Under the pieces are notes generated by a model that was given only the letters and a program-made list of their open reading frames with translations, did not search any database and was not told where the DNA came from. Both the position numbers and the translations under genes were made by a program. Shown here one piece after another: positions 48,932 through 58,847 of a stretch of 64,000 nucleotides of DNA. Source of the DNA: Allolobophora icterica (lineage: Eukaryota; Annelida; Clitellata; Crassiclitellata; Lumbricidae); NCBI GenBank assembly GCA_963556255.1, contig OY744605.1, forward strand, positions 6,567,122 through 6,631,121, in the 5' to 3' direction. Every line of letters starts with the position of its first letter. Position 1 is the first letter of the stretch.

Positions 48932-51900
48932 ATGGAAGCGTTGACAACAGAGATGCAAGCGAATATTCGCAAAATGTCGTCTGAGCGCCTTAGGGTGTAT
49001 CTTATGAAGGCAGGAAGGGACGAAGATGATGTTATGTCATGGGATCGAAATCAATTAATGGAAGAATGGGCCATGGAGATTGGAAAAGAGGAAGAGGAAT
49101 TTAAGGGTAGTCCAATATCTCCAACAGGAGTGGATTACGAGCTGCAGAAGCGCCGTCTGGAGTTCGAAATCCGTAAATATGAAGAACAAAGGGAGGAACG
49201 GAAGGAGAAGGAAGAAAGAGAAAGGGAGGAACGGAAGGAGAAGGAAGAAAGGGAGGAAAAGAGGAGAGAGGAAGAAAAGAAAGAACAAAAGAAAGAACAA
49301 AGGGAGAAGGAAGAAAGAGAAAGGGAGGAACGGAAGGAGAAGGAAGAAAGAGAAAGGGAGGAACGGAAGGAGAAGGAAGAAAGAGAAAGGGAGGAACGGA
49401 AGGAGAAGGAAGAAAGAGAGAGGGAGGAACGGAAGGAGAAGGAAGAAAGGGAGGAAAAGAGGAGAGAGGAAGAAAAGAAGGAACGGAAAGAGAAAGAAGA
49501 AAGAGAAAAGAAGGAACGGAAAGAGAAAGAAGAAAGGGAGAGGAAGGAAAAGCAGGAAGAACGAAATGTTAGAGATTCTTTAGCAAGTCGTACTAAGCGT
49601 TATAGTGATGCCCTCAAGAATATTCTTTGGAAATTTCCTTCCGACCCTATAGAAATTCCAGGTTTCTTTGATCACTTGGATGGTTTGTTTAATGTGTATG
49701 AGGTGGATGAAGATGTTAGAGCAAAATTATTGCTAGCCATTTTAAGTGAAAGAGCTAAGGCATTAACCATGCGCCTTACTGAGGCACAGCTCCATGACTA
49801 CAAATTCCTGAAGGAGTTTTTGCTAAGGGAGTTTAAGATAAGCCCTTCAAATCTTAGAGCCCGATTTTGGTCGTTGCACAAAGCATCGGACGAATCATTT
49901 ACGATCTATTCATCCAAATTGCGTGTGGCTCTTATGTATTATTTGAAAAGTAGAAAGATAACTGATGAGTTTGATAAACTTGTAAGTTTATTGGTTGCGG
50001 ATCGGCTTAAGGAGTCCTTGTCGAAGGCTTGTTTAGATTATATCTTGGCCCAAGAAAAAGAGGAGTGGTTGAGCTGTGAAGACATAGCTAATGCGGCTGA
50101 CATTTATGTAGCGTCGCATGATGATGGGAATGACTTAGTATGCCGTAGTCATCCGACACCGAAGTATAACAATTGGATGAGAGGTCAACCACATGTTCAA
50201 GTCAATAACCAGACAGCTCAACCCAAGTCTCCCAAACCGGAAATAAGGGGTGAAGCCAAGATAGGTGCGAGGGTGTCTCAGGAGGAGGCCAAGGTAAAGG
50301 GTCTCTGTTTCCTATGTCATCAGAAGGGTCATAGGGCAAGGGAGTGCCAGACCAAACCAAGTTCTAAAAAGGTGAGTACTTGTATATCTGGGAACCCAAC
50401 TGAAGAAGTGACCGACTTATTTGTTGAGAAGGTCAACGTGTTGCATGAGATACCTGAACAGGTAAAGCAAGGGAATTTATTGGATAATTCTAAACCAATA
50501 GGGTTGGAAACTGCTGTAAGGGTATACGAGAATAGTATTGATGGATTACACGAGAGGTCGTATATCAATGTACAGATTGAAGATCTCCCTTCTCAGCCAG
50601 CATTATCTGATTCAGGAGCAGAAATTTGTTGTATTGATAAGAAATTAATTGAGTCACTAAACTTACCCGTGATTAAACGGATTAATATAATTGGTTTTCA
50701 GGGAGAAGGATGTAAGGCAGATGTAGTATACCTACAAATGAAATTAGCTAATTCAATGGAAGGAACGACGAACATTGCGCCATCTTTGTGCGTCATGTTC
50801 GCTGTAGTCCCTGAACTAAATGAACGGGTTATTTTGACACCCCATGTTGTGGACCTATTAGGGGATAGTTCGCAATATGTAGTGATGGTAGCTGGCGTAG
50901 ATCGATGTGTTCAAATAAATAAAGGGGCAGAAGAAGATAACTTAGAAGTTAATATCGAGAAAAGTAACAGCAACGAATCCTTGCCGTCAGAAGTGAATGA
51001 ATATTCTCAGGAGCAACTAGTTGATGATTCAGATAATTTTCTTGATGTTGAGTCAACAGAGTTCAAGTCTGATGAGGGAGTAGCGAATAATGATACTTTA
51101 TTGCGTGAGCAACAGAATTGTCACAATCTTATATCTTGCTGGCAACAAGCGAGACAGAATAAAAATAATTTCTTTATAGATAATAACCTCCTGTACCACA
51201 AAGGGGAAATTATGGGACATAAGGTTAATCAATTATGTTTACCGGAAGATAGAATCGAGGTTGTCTTGCGAGTAGCACACGATGCCCCATGTGCTGGGCA
51301 CATGGCTTTTAAGGCAACGAGAGCCAGGATCAAATTAAACTTTTGGTTTCCAAGAATGGATGAGAGGATTCGCGAATATTGTGCGTCTTGTCAAATTTGT
51401 CAACTAAGAACTCCAGTTAAAGTGGCAGATCGAGTCCCGATCACTCCTATTCCGAGGGCGGATGAACTCTGTTTTAACCATCTAAATATGGATTGTATTG
51501 GCCCTATGGTAGTGACTGGAGAATCCAACAAATCGAAACCCCAGTACAATTATGCTCTGGTTCTGGTGGACAAATTTTCTCGTTGGCCGATGGCGTATCC
51601 TCTTAGATCGCTGAATGCAAAGGGAGTTTGTGAAGCTCTGTTGCAAGTTTTTACAACTTTTTCTATTCCAAGGATCATCAGTTCTGATTGTGGTACCAAC
51701 TTTACCAGTCGTTTGACGAAAGAATTCTTGCGGCGAATGGGTTGTAGTCCCAGATTTAATACCCCTGGACATCCTGAGGCAGCTGGATTGGTTGAAAGAT
51801 GCAACCAAAGCTTGAAAACCATGATCTTTAAGCTTGCTCAATCTGATCCTCGTGGATGGCACCAATTGTTACCGTTTGTTCTGTGGAGCCTTAGAGAAAA

Positions 51901-53047
51901 ACCTTCAGGCACGACTCATATTTCGCCATTCACTATGGTTTATGGAACTCTTCCTCGGGGTCCACTTAGTGTGTTGAAGGAATCGTGGGCTGGCGAACGA
52001 AAAGTACCTCTTAACTTAGGTAAATCACCCGAAGAGTATCTCCAATCACTGAAGGAAAACCTCGAATTCGCGAAAGTTTATGCAGATTACTATAGTGATA
52101 TAGAAACCAAGCGGTATGCAGATTATTATAACTTGCGTAGTACTGACAGAAAATACGAAGTTGGAGATAAAGTAGCAGTATTAGCACCAGATTTTGGTAG
52201 TTCTAAATTTTATAGTCGATGGCAAGGACCTGCTACCGTAGTCAAGGTTAAATCCCCATATTCTTATATAGTAGAAATAGAGGGAAAACAAAGACATTTA
52301 CACGCAAATAAGATCAAGCGATACCATGAACGACTCGAACAAGCGATGATCAATAGCTGTTCAGTAATTGTTGATCAAGATGAAGAATTTGGTATAGTAG
52401 GGTCAGGTTGTATTGAACCTGATCCAGGTAAGATCGCTACGATCAATGATATCCATCCTCCAACAACAAAGAAAGACGTTAGAAAGGTTATGGGTTTTTT
52501 CAGTTACTTTCGAAATTTTATACCTGCTTTAGCTGAAAAAGCACGGGTAATAACTGATTTGACACGAGATAACATACCTACGAAGGTGCCTTGGGAGCAA
52601 AAGCATCAAGAAGCACTAGATAAGTTAAAGGATGATCTCAGTAAAGCTACACAGTTGCATACCATTGATTTCACTAAGGAATTTGGTTTAAGTGTTGACG
52701 CAAGTGCCACCGCGGTTGGGTGTTGCTTGTTTCAGTGGACCGAAGAAGGTCAGGAAAAACCAATTGCTTTTGCTAGCCTTAAACTTACAGATACACAGAT
52801 GCATTGGTCTGCGATTGAGAGAGAGGCTTTCGCAGTAATTTGGGCACTTAAACGATTCAAGTCATGGATATTCTTATCAAAGATAATCATTTATTCAGAT
52901 CGTAATCCTTTGTCTTATCTCACAGATGCAAGCCCTAAGAGTGCGAAACTGACTCGTTGGGCGTTAGCATTGCAAGAGTTTAACGTGGACTTTCGATATC
53001 GTCCTGGACATCAGAACACGGTGGCTGATTTCCTCTCTCGGTTGTGA
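48932..53047 (+). CDS. Gag-pol polyprotein without RT, inner Gmr1-like element, 1,371 aa
   Basis: Residues ~75-215 are a Glu/Lys/Arg repeat; ~220-420 a capsid-like region; a CCHC knuckle at 459 (CFLCHQKGHRAREC); protease near 560 (LSDSGAE); integrase with an HHCC finger near 783-815 and catalytic D854, D919, E955 (spacing fits DD35E); then at about 1155 the frame jumps from DEEFGIV directly to GSGCIEPDPGK, skipping 271 residues that hold all of RT in the outer copy; RNase H follows (LSVDASATAVGCC near 1256) to the end. The start is the ATG that begins MEALTTEMQANIRKM, also used in the outer copy. The frame is intact through the deletion. Confidence 0.93.
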   Translation: MEALTTEMQANIRKMSSERLRVYLMKAGRDEDDVMSWDRNQLMEEWAMEIGKEEEEFKGSPISPTGVDYELQKRRLEFEIRKYEEQREERKEKEEREREERKEKEEREEKRREEEKKEQKKEQREKEEREREERKEKEEREREERKEKEEREREERKEKEEREREERKEKEEREEKRREEEKKERKEKEEREKKERKEKEERERKEKQEERNVRDSLASRTKRYSDALKNILWKFPSDPIEIPGFFDHLDGLFNVYEVDEDVRAKLLLAILSERAKALTMRLTEAQLHDYKFLKEFLLREFKISPSNLRARFWSLHKASDESFTIYSSKLRVALMYYLKSRKITDEFDKLVSLLVADRLKESLSKACLDYILAQEKEEWLSCEDIANAADIYVASHDDGNDLVCRSHPTPKYNNWMRGQPHVQVNNQTAQPKSPKPEIRGEAKIGARVSQEEAKVKGLCFLCHQKGHRARECQTKPSSKKVSTCISGNPTEEVTDLFVEKVNVLHEIPEQVKQGNLLDNSKPIGLETAVRVYENSIDGLHERSYINVQIEDLPSQPALSDSGAEICCIDKKLIESLNLPVIKRINIIGFQGEGCKADVVYLQMKLANSMEGTTNIAPSLCVMFAVVPELNERVILTPHVVDLLGDSSQYVVMVAGVDRCVQINKGAEEDNLEVNIEKSNSNESLPSEVNEYSQEQLVDDSDNFLDVESTEFKSDEGVANNDTLLREQQNCHNLISCWQQARQNKNNFFIDNNLLYHKGEIMGHKVNQLCLPEDRIEVVLRVAHDAPCAGHMAFKATRARIKLNFWFPRMDERIREYCASCQICQLRTPVKVADRVPITPIPRADELCFNHLNMDCIGPMVVTGESNKSKPQYNYALVLVDKFSRWPMAYPLRSLNAKGVCEALLQVFTTFSIPRIISSDCGTNFTSRLTKEFLRRMGCSPRFNTPGHPEAAGLVERCNQSLKTMIFKLAQSDPRGWHQLLPFVLWSLREKPSGTTHISPFTMVYGTLPRGPLSVLKESWAGERKVPLNLGKSPEEYLQSLKENLEFAKVYADYYSDIETKRYADYYNLRSTDRKYEVGDKVAVLAPDFGSSKFYSRWQGPATVVKVKSPYSYIVEIEGKQRHLHANKIKRYHERLEQAMINSCSVIVDQDEEFGIVGSGCIEPDPGKIATINDIHPPTTKKDVRKVMGFFSYFRNFIPALAEKARVITDLTRDNIPTKVPWEQKHQEALDKLKDDLSKATQLHTIDFTKEFGLSVDASATAVGCCLFQWTEEGQEKPIAFASLKLTDTQMHWSAIEREAFAVIWALKRFKSWIFLSKIIIYSDRNPLSYLTDASPKSAKLTRWALALQEFNVDFRYRPGHQNTVADFLSRL

Positions 53048-53228
53048 CTCGGATGGTGAAGGGGGGAAATGGCCCGACACACAAGGATCGAGCCCGCAAA
53101 TTGTGTGGATAAGTTGACTAACTGATGTGTTTTGTTTTGGTTGTATATGCTGTGTCGAGATGGAGTCTGGAGGCCCGGCTTGATCGTGATGACCCGTTCG
53201 AGATGGTGCTGAAGACGTGTCATCATCT

Positions 53229-53242
53229 GAGGGCGGAGGGAA
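53229..53242 (+). other. Polypurine tract of inner element
   Basis: GAGGGCGGAGGGAA lies directly before the 3' LTR. Confidence 0.8.
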
Positions 53243-53674
53243 TGTCGCGGTCTACGCGGGTGCATGCATCAAGGGAAGAAAACCGACGCGTCAACAAGCT
53301 TGTTTACATCGCACGGAAAATTCTGCAGCAAGCTGTCAACATTAATTCGGTGCATGCAACAAGGATATACGTGTTCAGTAGGACTTTCCAGGGAAAAGTA
53401 CAGTGACGTCACAGAACGTTCTGGAATCCGGGAGAACTCTATATAAGATAGACCTGATGTACATTAAGGGCCTTTTGACGAAGATTTGTAAACGTTGAAA
53501 CATTGATCGTATGACGTTCAATCGAGACCAGCCAACCTGTGTGCTGTCTACGATTGTGATATTTGATAGACGAGTTGACTTACTCTACACTTAATCGACT
53601 TTATTTTTAAATAAAGATCTTTTAATAGTTCCTTCGGTGGTTCGTCGTTGCGATCGAAGGAGTCGACCGCGACA
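53243..53674 (+). repeat. 3' LTR of inner element
   Basis: It matches the 5' LTR. It adjoins outer-element gag DNA after its terminal CA. Confidence 0.95.
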
Positions 53675-53679
53675 CTTGC
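53675..53679. repeat. Inner target-site duplication, right (CTTGC)
   Basis: It matches 47971-47975. Confidence 0.92.
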
Positions 53680-55137
53680 CCTATGACCCTTCTGATGACA
53701 TAGGAAACAGAGACCCTTTACCTTGGCCTCCTCCTGAGACACCCTCGCACCTATCTTGGCTTCACCCCTTATTTCCGGTTTGGGAGACTTGGGTTGAGCT
53801 GTCTGGTTATTGACTTGAACATGTGGTTGACCTTTCGTCCAATTGTTATACTTCGGTGTCGGATGACTACGGCATACTAAGTCATTCCCACCATCATGCG
53901 ACGCTACATAAATGTCAGCCGCATTAGCTATGTCTTCACAGCTCAACCACTCCTCTTTTTCTTGGGCCAAGATATAATCTAAACAAGCCTTCGACAAGGA
54001 CTCCTTAAGCCGATCCGCAACCAATAAACTTACAAGTTTATCAAACTCATCAGTTATCTTTCTACTTTTCAAATAATACATAAGAGCCACACGCAATTTG
54101 GATGAATAGATCGTAAATGATTCGTCCGATGCTTTGTGCAACGACCAATATCGGGCTCTAAGATTTGAAGGGCTTATCTTAAACTCCCTTAGCAAAAACT
54201 CCTTCAGGAATTTGTAGTCATGGAGCTGTGCCTCAGTAAGGCGCATGGTTAATGCCTTAGCTCTTTCACTTAAAATGGCTAGCAATAATTTTGCTCTAAC
54301 ATCTTCATCCACCTCATACACATTAAACAAACCATCCAAGTGATCAAAGAAACCTGGAATTTCTATAGGGTCGGAAGGAAATTTCCAAAGAATATTCTTG
54401 AGGGCATCACTATAACGCTTAGTACGACTTGCTAAAGAATCTCTAACATTTCGTTCTTCCTGCTTTTCCTTCCTCTCCCTTTCTTCTTTCTCTTTCCGTT
54501 CCTTCTTTTCTCTTTCTTCTTTCTCTTTCCGTTCCTTCTTTTCTTCCTCTCTCCTCTTTTCCTCCCTTTCTTCCTTCTCCTTCCGTTCCTCCCTCTCTCT
54601 TTCTTCCTTCTCCTTCCGTTCCTCCCTTTCTCTTTCTTCCTTCTCCCTTTGTTCTTTCTTTTCTCTTTCTTCCTTCTCCTTCCGTTCCTCCCTTTCTCTT
54701 TCTTCCTTCTCCCTTTGTTCTTTCTTTTCTCTTTCTTCCTTCTCTTTCCGTTCCTCCCTTTCTCTTTCTTCCTTCTCCCTTTGTTCTTTCTTTTCTTCCT
54801 CTCTCCTCTTTTCCTCCCTTTCTTCCTTCTCCTTCCGTTCCTCCCTTTCTCTTTCTTCCTTCTCCTTCCGTTCCTCCCTTTGTTCTTCATATTTACGGAT
54901 TTCGAACTCCAGACGGCGCTTCTGCAGCTCGTAATCCACTCCTGTTGGAGATATTGGACTACCCTTAAATTCCTCTTCCTCTTTTCCAATCTCCATGGCC
55001 CATTCTTCCATTAATTGATTTCGATCCCATGACATAACATCATCTTCGTCCCTTCCTGCCTTGATAAGATACACCCTAAGGCGCTCAGACGACATTTTGC
55101 GAATATTCGCTTGCATCTCTGTTGGCAACGCTTCCAT
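53680..55137 (-). CDS. Gag part of outer Gmr1-like polyprotein, cut in the zinc knuckle
   Basis: It begins MEALPTEMQANIRKM. Residues ~75-230 are a Glu/Lys/Arg repeat likely to form a long charged helix, then comes a capsid-like region (RYSDALKNILWKFPSDP, FFDHLDGLFNVYEVDED). It ends inside the knuckle CFLCHQKGHRA at the insertion site (target CTTGC, 53675-53679). The frame then runs into the inner LTR and stops at 53548. The Glu/Arg repeat is 18 residues longer than in the inner copy. Confidence 0.9.
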
Positions 55138-55639
55138 TTTTACAAACAGTCAGTCAACAACAATCAACAAAAAAAACAGACACCACGCGGCAAACCCGCC
55201 ACACAAAAGGAAAATTCCACAACCCAAAGTGCAACTATGCAGTATCCAAAGAAGTACACTCGCCAAGTACGCAAAAACTATACAAGCTCACGCAAGTCTG
55301 GCCTCGATCACAACAATGGATCAAATTTCAAAGAAATAATCAGCAGATATTGAAAGAGAAATAATGGCTGCCTCCCACTCGGCTGCAACTCCACTCTCTT
55401 TTCTCCTTCTCAGCCACGACAACACCTAGGATCTTACCCGTATGTTGACTGCTGTCTTCTGCTGTCTCAGCCGAACGACGCACTTCGTCCGTCCGACTGT
55501 CGTATGCCGATTCACCCGTCTCCCACGGTAGAAAGGCGTCTCGATCCGCTCGCTGTCTGGAACAGACCGTCTCTTGATCCTCCGGGTTGACTCCTTCCTC
55601 CGCCGGCTCGCGTCTTCTTCACCGGATCCAACACCGATG

Positions 55640-55657
55640 ATCCCACCGCTGCCACCA
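55640..55657 (-). other. Primer binding site, tRNA-Leu(AAG)-like
   Basis: Four bases inside the 5' LTR the element strand reads TGGTGGCAGCGGTGGGAT. From memory this is an 18/18 match to the 3' end of animal tRNA-Leu(AAG) with CCA. Confidence 0.8.
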
Positions 55658-55661
55658 ATAA

Positions 55662-56093
55662 TGTCGCGGTCGACTCCTTCGATCGCAACGACGAACCAAC
55701 GAAGGAACTATTAAAAGATCTTTATTTAAAAATAAAGTCGATTAAGTGTAAAGTAAGTCAACTCGTCTATCAAATATCACAATCGTAGACAGCACACAGG
55801 TTGGCTGGTCTCGATTGAACGTCATACGATCAATGTTTCAACGTTTACAAATCTTCGTCAAAAGGCCCCTAATGTACAGCAGGTCTATCTTATATAGGGT
55901 TCTCCGGGATTCCAGAACGTTCTGTGACGTCACTGTACTTTTCCCTGGAAAGTCCTACTGAACACGTATATCCTTGTTGCATGCACCGAACTAATGTTGA
56001 CAGCTTGCTGCAGAATTTTCCGTGCGTTGTAAACAAGCTTGTTGACGCGTCGGTTTTCTTCCCTTGATGCATGCACCCGCGTAGACCACGACA
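55662..56093 (-). repeat. 5' LTR of outer element
   Basis: It is the same as 43824-44255. On the - strand it carries TGACGTCA (55925-55932), a heat-shock element (55910-55922) and a TATA box. Confidence 0.95.
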
Positions 56094-56098
56094 GTGAC
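56094..56098. repeat. Outer target-site duplication, right (GTGAC)
   Basis: It matches 43819-43823. Confidence 0.9.
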
Positions 56099-56099
56099 T

Positions 56100-56750
56100 G
56101 TGAGTGTCAGTCAGCAGAACGAAAAACCCCCAGTGCTCCAACTCCAGTCAGTCACCGACACAGCCTACAATCAAACATGGTTAAGGGTTGGCAACGTTCA
56201 CTGAGCTGTGTCTCATTCTTCATCGTCTTCTGATTCTGAGTCAGGAACAGCCCACTGCTCACACTCGACTGTGGTTTCTGTATTTTAGCCATGCGAACCT
56301 AGATCTGCACGTCCCTAGAGGCACAAGGGATGTGTGCTTTAACCAACGTAGCTAACCGGGCCAGTAAGGCCTACACAGATCCCACTTCTCTTTCAACACA
56401 GTCCACCTCCCTGTCACCATTTTACATCGTGGACATAATCCAACTCCCTGCTAAAATGCTTCGCGAACTGGCGTCAAATCGTCTAAAGCTGTGTCCTAGG
56501 ACGTGTCCAGAGGTTCTCAAATTGTCCTCTCTGTCTCTGTCTCTGTCTCTGGCTCTGTCTCTGTCTCTATCTCTTCTCTAATGAAATATTTTCTTCCATC
56601 TTTTAGATAGGGCCTTCTTTAAAGGCGCTATAAATGCTTTATTCCACGCCTTACATTTTGCATAACATAACATAACAAATATTTAAGTGGTTCAGAAAAC
56701 CTGCGTTAGAACAACTGCAAATTAACCTGTAATGCTCAATAGCCTATCTC
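56100..56750 (+). other. No gene seen; short (GTCTCT)n
   Basis: Right flank of the Gmr1 locus. A GTCTCT run at 56529-56575 is the only repeat. CCAACGTAGCTAACCGGGCCAGTA near 56,342 resembles the tRNA-like head of SINE family D. Confidence 0.5.
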
Positions 56751-56759
56751 TCTTCGCTT

Positions 56760-56945
56760 CCTCTTAAAAGCTGTGATAGTGTCGAATGAGACAGTACTAT
56801 TATCCAAACCATTCCACAAGTCTACAACTCTTGCACTGAAGAATTTCTGCCCTAATGTTCCTTTCGGTTTCTTAAATAATTTATACCTATGTCCTCGAGT
56901 TTCCGTGCTTGGTGTTAATTCAAACAGCCTTCTCCACTGAACTGC
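56760..56945 (-). pseudogene. LINE ORF2 C-terminal fragment
   Basis: The - strand reads TRGHRYKLFKKPKGTLGQ, FFSARVVDLWNGLDNSTV and ITAFKRK. This is the usual C-terminal block of non-LTR reverse transcriptases (RVVxxWNxLP-like). It is truncated at both ends. Confidence 0.7.
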
Positions 56946-57039
56946 CTCCTCTAGGGCCTATATAGCCGCCTTCGAGGACATCCACGACGCGAGATTAAGC
57001 GCGATGGTTCGGTCATAAAATAGTCAGATGGAGCAACAT

Positions 57040-57260
57040 GTCTTGGAGTTTTGCTTGATCGTGAACTGACACGCGTACCTCACATCTACAAACTATCCAC
57101 ACTCTGCTTCTACGATCCTCTAGCATCTTGTCTCCTGACAATAAGATTGGACCTCCACCTGGTTTCTCTGACACGATTTAGCGCTTCGGAATAAGCGCTA
57201 GTGCCCTGCGCTTAGCTTTAAGCAGCGCTTTAGACATTTCGAGAGTAAATGTAAATGTAC
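57040..57260 (+). pseudogene. LINE 3' fragment, L2-like
   Basis: LGVLLDRELTRVPHIYKLST-like sequence in the + frame is followed by a degraded part and the tail GTGCCCTGCGCTTAGCTTTAA. The tail resembles the one near 42,735. Confidence 0.45.
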
Positions 57261-57261
57261 G

Positions 57262-57540
57262 CGATTTTCTATAGCGACCGTATATGGCCTCGACCGGGTC
57301 GACCCTGCTCATTTTTCAATGAATTGATCGGGTGAGACCCTTCACCACCGCTGCCCGTTTGAATGGGTGCCTCGCCATTTAAGGTCCCCGTGTTGGGACC
57401 GTACTAGCCCGAGATTTAAAGCAATGAAATAAGCCACCTTCGGGAAGCGAACTGCGGTCCGCATGCGCTCTAACACAGAGTCGCATGAGACGCGCAGCCA
57501 ACGCTCTTACCGATGTAGCTAACTGGGCCAGTACGGTTAC
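57262..57540 (-). repeat. tRNA-derived SINE, family D
   Basis: On the - strand the head reads CCAGTTAGCTACATCGGTAA and GCAGTTCGCTTCCCG, A and B boxes of a tRNA-Lys-like type. A body with GGGGACCTTAAATGGCGAGG follows, then an end near CGGTCGCTATAGAAAATCG. Further copies lack the head. Confidence 0.7.
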
Positions 57541-57544
57541 GATT

Positions 57545-58220
57545 ACGCCAACTTAATCCATGTTTGAGTACACGTATGGGCCTATTAAATGCTGCTCTGG
57601 AGTTCGCCCATACCTTCATCTTTGCTTCGTCGGAACAACCCTTCTCATAAAAATAATAGTCAGCCTATCCTTTTCCACTCCGCAAGTGCTTCAAGTCTAT
57701 TCTGTTTGAACGAGGGTTCTTCTTGTGGGGTCGGCAGGGTGAGAATCGTCAGGGGGTTGGGGGGTTTAACCTCCCAGTCTTTCATAGGACCCCACAGTAA
57801 AGTCTTCATTGCACACCCCAACTCCATGTCAATCAAAGTCTAACCCCCCCAGTCTTTTTCCTACAATTCTCATACTAGGGGTCGGGAGCAATACTGATGA
57901 GTTTTTCCTTGAAGTTGCGCTTTACAATTGTTCAAGCTGAAAATATCTAAACGGGTTTGAAGTGAGAATTTATGTAGCGTCAATCCCGATTTAGTTGTCG
58001 TCAATTCTGACAAATAGGCGCACAGCCTTGGTCCGTATGCGATTTATCTTTATTAGAACGACAACAGATTATGATCGCATCGGGTGTAGTATCTTCTGTT
58101 CGCGCTGACGATACGAATCCGGTTTTACCGTATCACATTCTCAGCGTATCCGGTTCGGTTTGGTCGTTCCTTTCCGGAACATCGCTGGTCGCATGTTCAA
58201 TACATAGGCGCCTCCATCCG
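57545..58220. other. No gene seen
   Basis: Intergenic DNA without recognisable coding or repeat signal. Confidence 0.45.
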
Positions 58221-58223
58221 ACC

Positions 58224-58364
58224 CTAAATCTCTGCCTGCGAAGCCATCATAAATAGGCCGAGATCCTTCGGCCAGATGGCCACGCCGACCAACTTCTTCG
58301 GATCAATACCGTAGAACATAGATTCGTCCATTAGCGTCGAGTGCGGGCCACGAAACCCTTCCAT
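58224..58364 (-). other. Small unassigned open frame, 46 codons
   Basis: The - strand frame reads MEGFRGPHSTLMDESMFYGI and then KKLVGVAIWPKDLGLFMMAS before a stop. The sequence looks like folded protein, not repeat. No splice context or family is known to me. It may be a relic exon. Confidence 0.25.
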
Positions 58365-58445
58365 GGAGCGCTGGCCCTTTATGTCTTCATTCTATTTATC
58401 TGTGCGCGTAAAATGCGCTATATAATGGCATATATATATGGCTTT

Positions 58446-58498
58446 AGTGTGTGTGTGTGTGTATGTGCGCGCGCGCGCGCGCGCGTGCGTGCGTTTGT
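58446..58498. repeat. (GT)n(GC)n alternating purine-pyrimidine tract
   Basis: GTGTGTGTGT is followed by an uninterrupted GCGCGCGC run and GTGCGTGCG. Alternating GC of this length favours Z-DNA. Confidence 0.9.
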
Positions 58499-58509
58499 AT
58501 GGCAGCTAT

Positions 58510-58785
58510 ACATATAGGCCTACATTAGCAGATCAAGAGTAGTAGGCCTACACTGCCCTAAACGAGCAACAGGCCTACAAGAGCACTAGGACTACATTAA
58601 CACTAGGACTACAATGGCAATAGGCATATAATAATAGGCCTACAAGAGCACTAGGTCTACGCGAGCAAAGGGCTACAATGGCACTAGGCATACATTGACA
58701 ATCGGGCTACAAGAGCACTAGGCCTACACGAGTAATAGGCCTATACGAGCAATAGTCCTCCTGCAAGAGAAATAAGCCTAGCAAG
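58510..58785 (+). repeat. Imperfect ~18 to 20-bp minisatellite with GGCCTACA
   Basis: More than ten diverged units resemble TAGGCCTACAAGAGCACTA. Confidence 0.8.
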
Positions 58786-58847
58786 AACGAGAGACTTACA
58801 CAATAGCAGTCACGTGCAAATTGAAACGTTTATGTATATACAGCGAG

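Larger units (their letters stand above)
47976..53674 (+). mobile_element. Inner Gmr1-like element lacking reverse transcriptase
   Basis: A 5,699-bp element with 432-bp LTRs (47976-48407, 53243-53674), primer site, polypurine tract and 5-bp target duplication, inserted in opposite orientation into the outer copy. One 1,371-codon frame covers gag, protease, integrase and RNase H, but 813 bp with all of RT is missing. Its LTRs match each other by eye. It must have been copied with RT supplied by another element, or lost RT during or after its own insertion. Confidence 0.95.
43824..56093 (-). mobile_element. Outer Gmr1-like LTR retrotransposon, split by a sibling
   Basis: LTRs at 43824-44255 and 55662-56093 (432 bp, identical by eye) are flanked by GTGAC. 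Removing the nested element and its duplicated 5 bp leaves 6,566 bp. Pol order is protease, integrase, reverse transcriptase, RNase H. Integrase before RT in a Ty3/gypsy-type pol is the hallmark of the Gmr1 group, described from cod and other deuterostomes. Primer site and polypurine tract are present. Both halves of the coding region are open, so it was probably intact before the nested insertion cut its zinc knuckle. Confidence 0.93.

Noticed and set aside
49080..49583. 167-codon Arg/Lys/Gly frame within gag of the inner element
   Set aside because: Alternative frame of the purine-rich Glu/Arg repeat in Gag; it mirrors 54432-54989 in the outer copy for the same reason.
58510..58785. Possible CRISPR-like spaced repeat
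   Set aside because: Units are diverged, adjacent and without unique spacers; this is a eukaryotic minisatellite.
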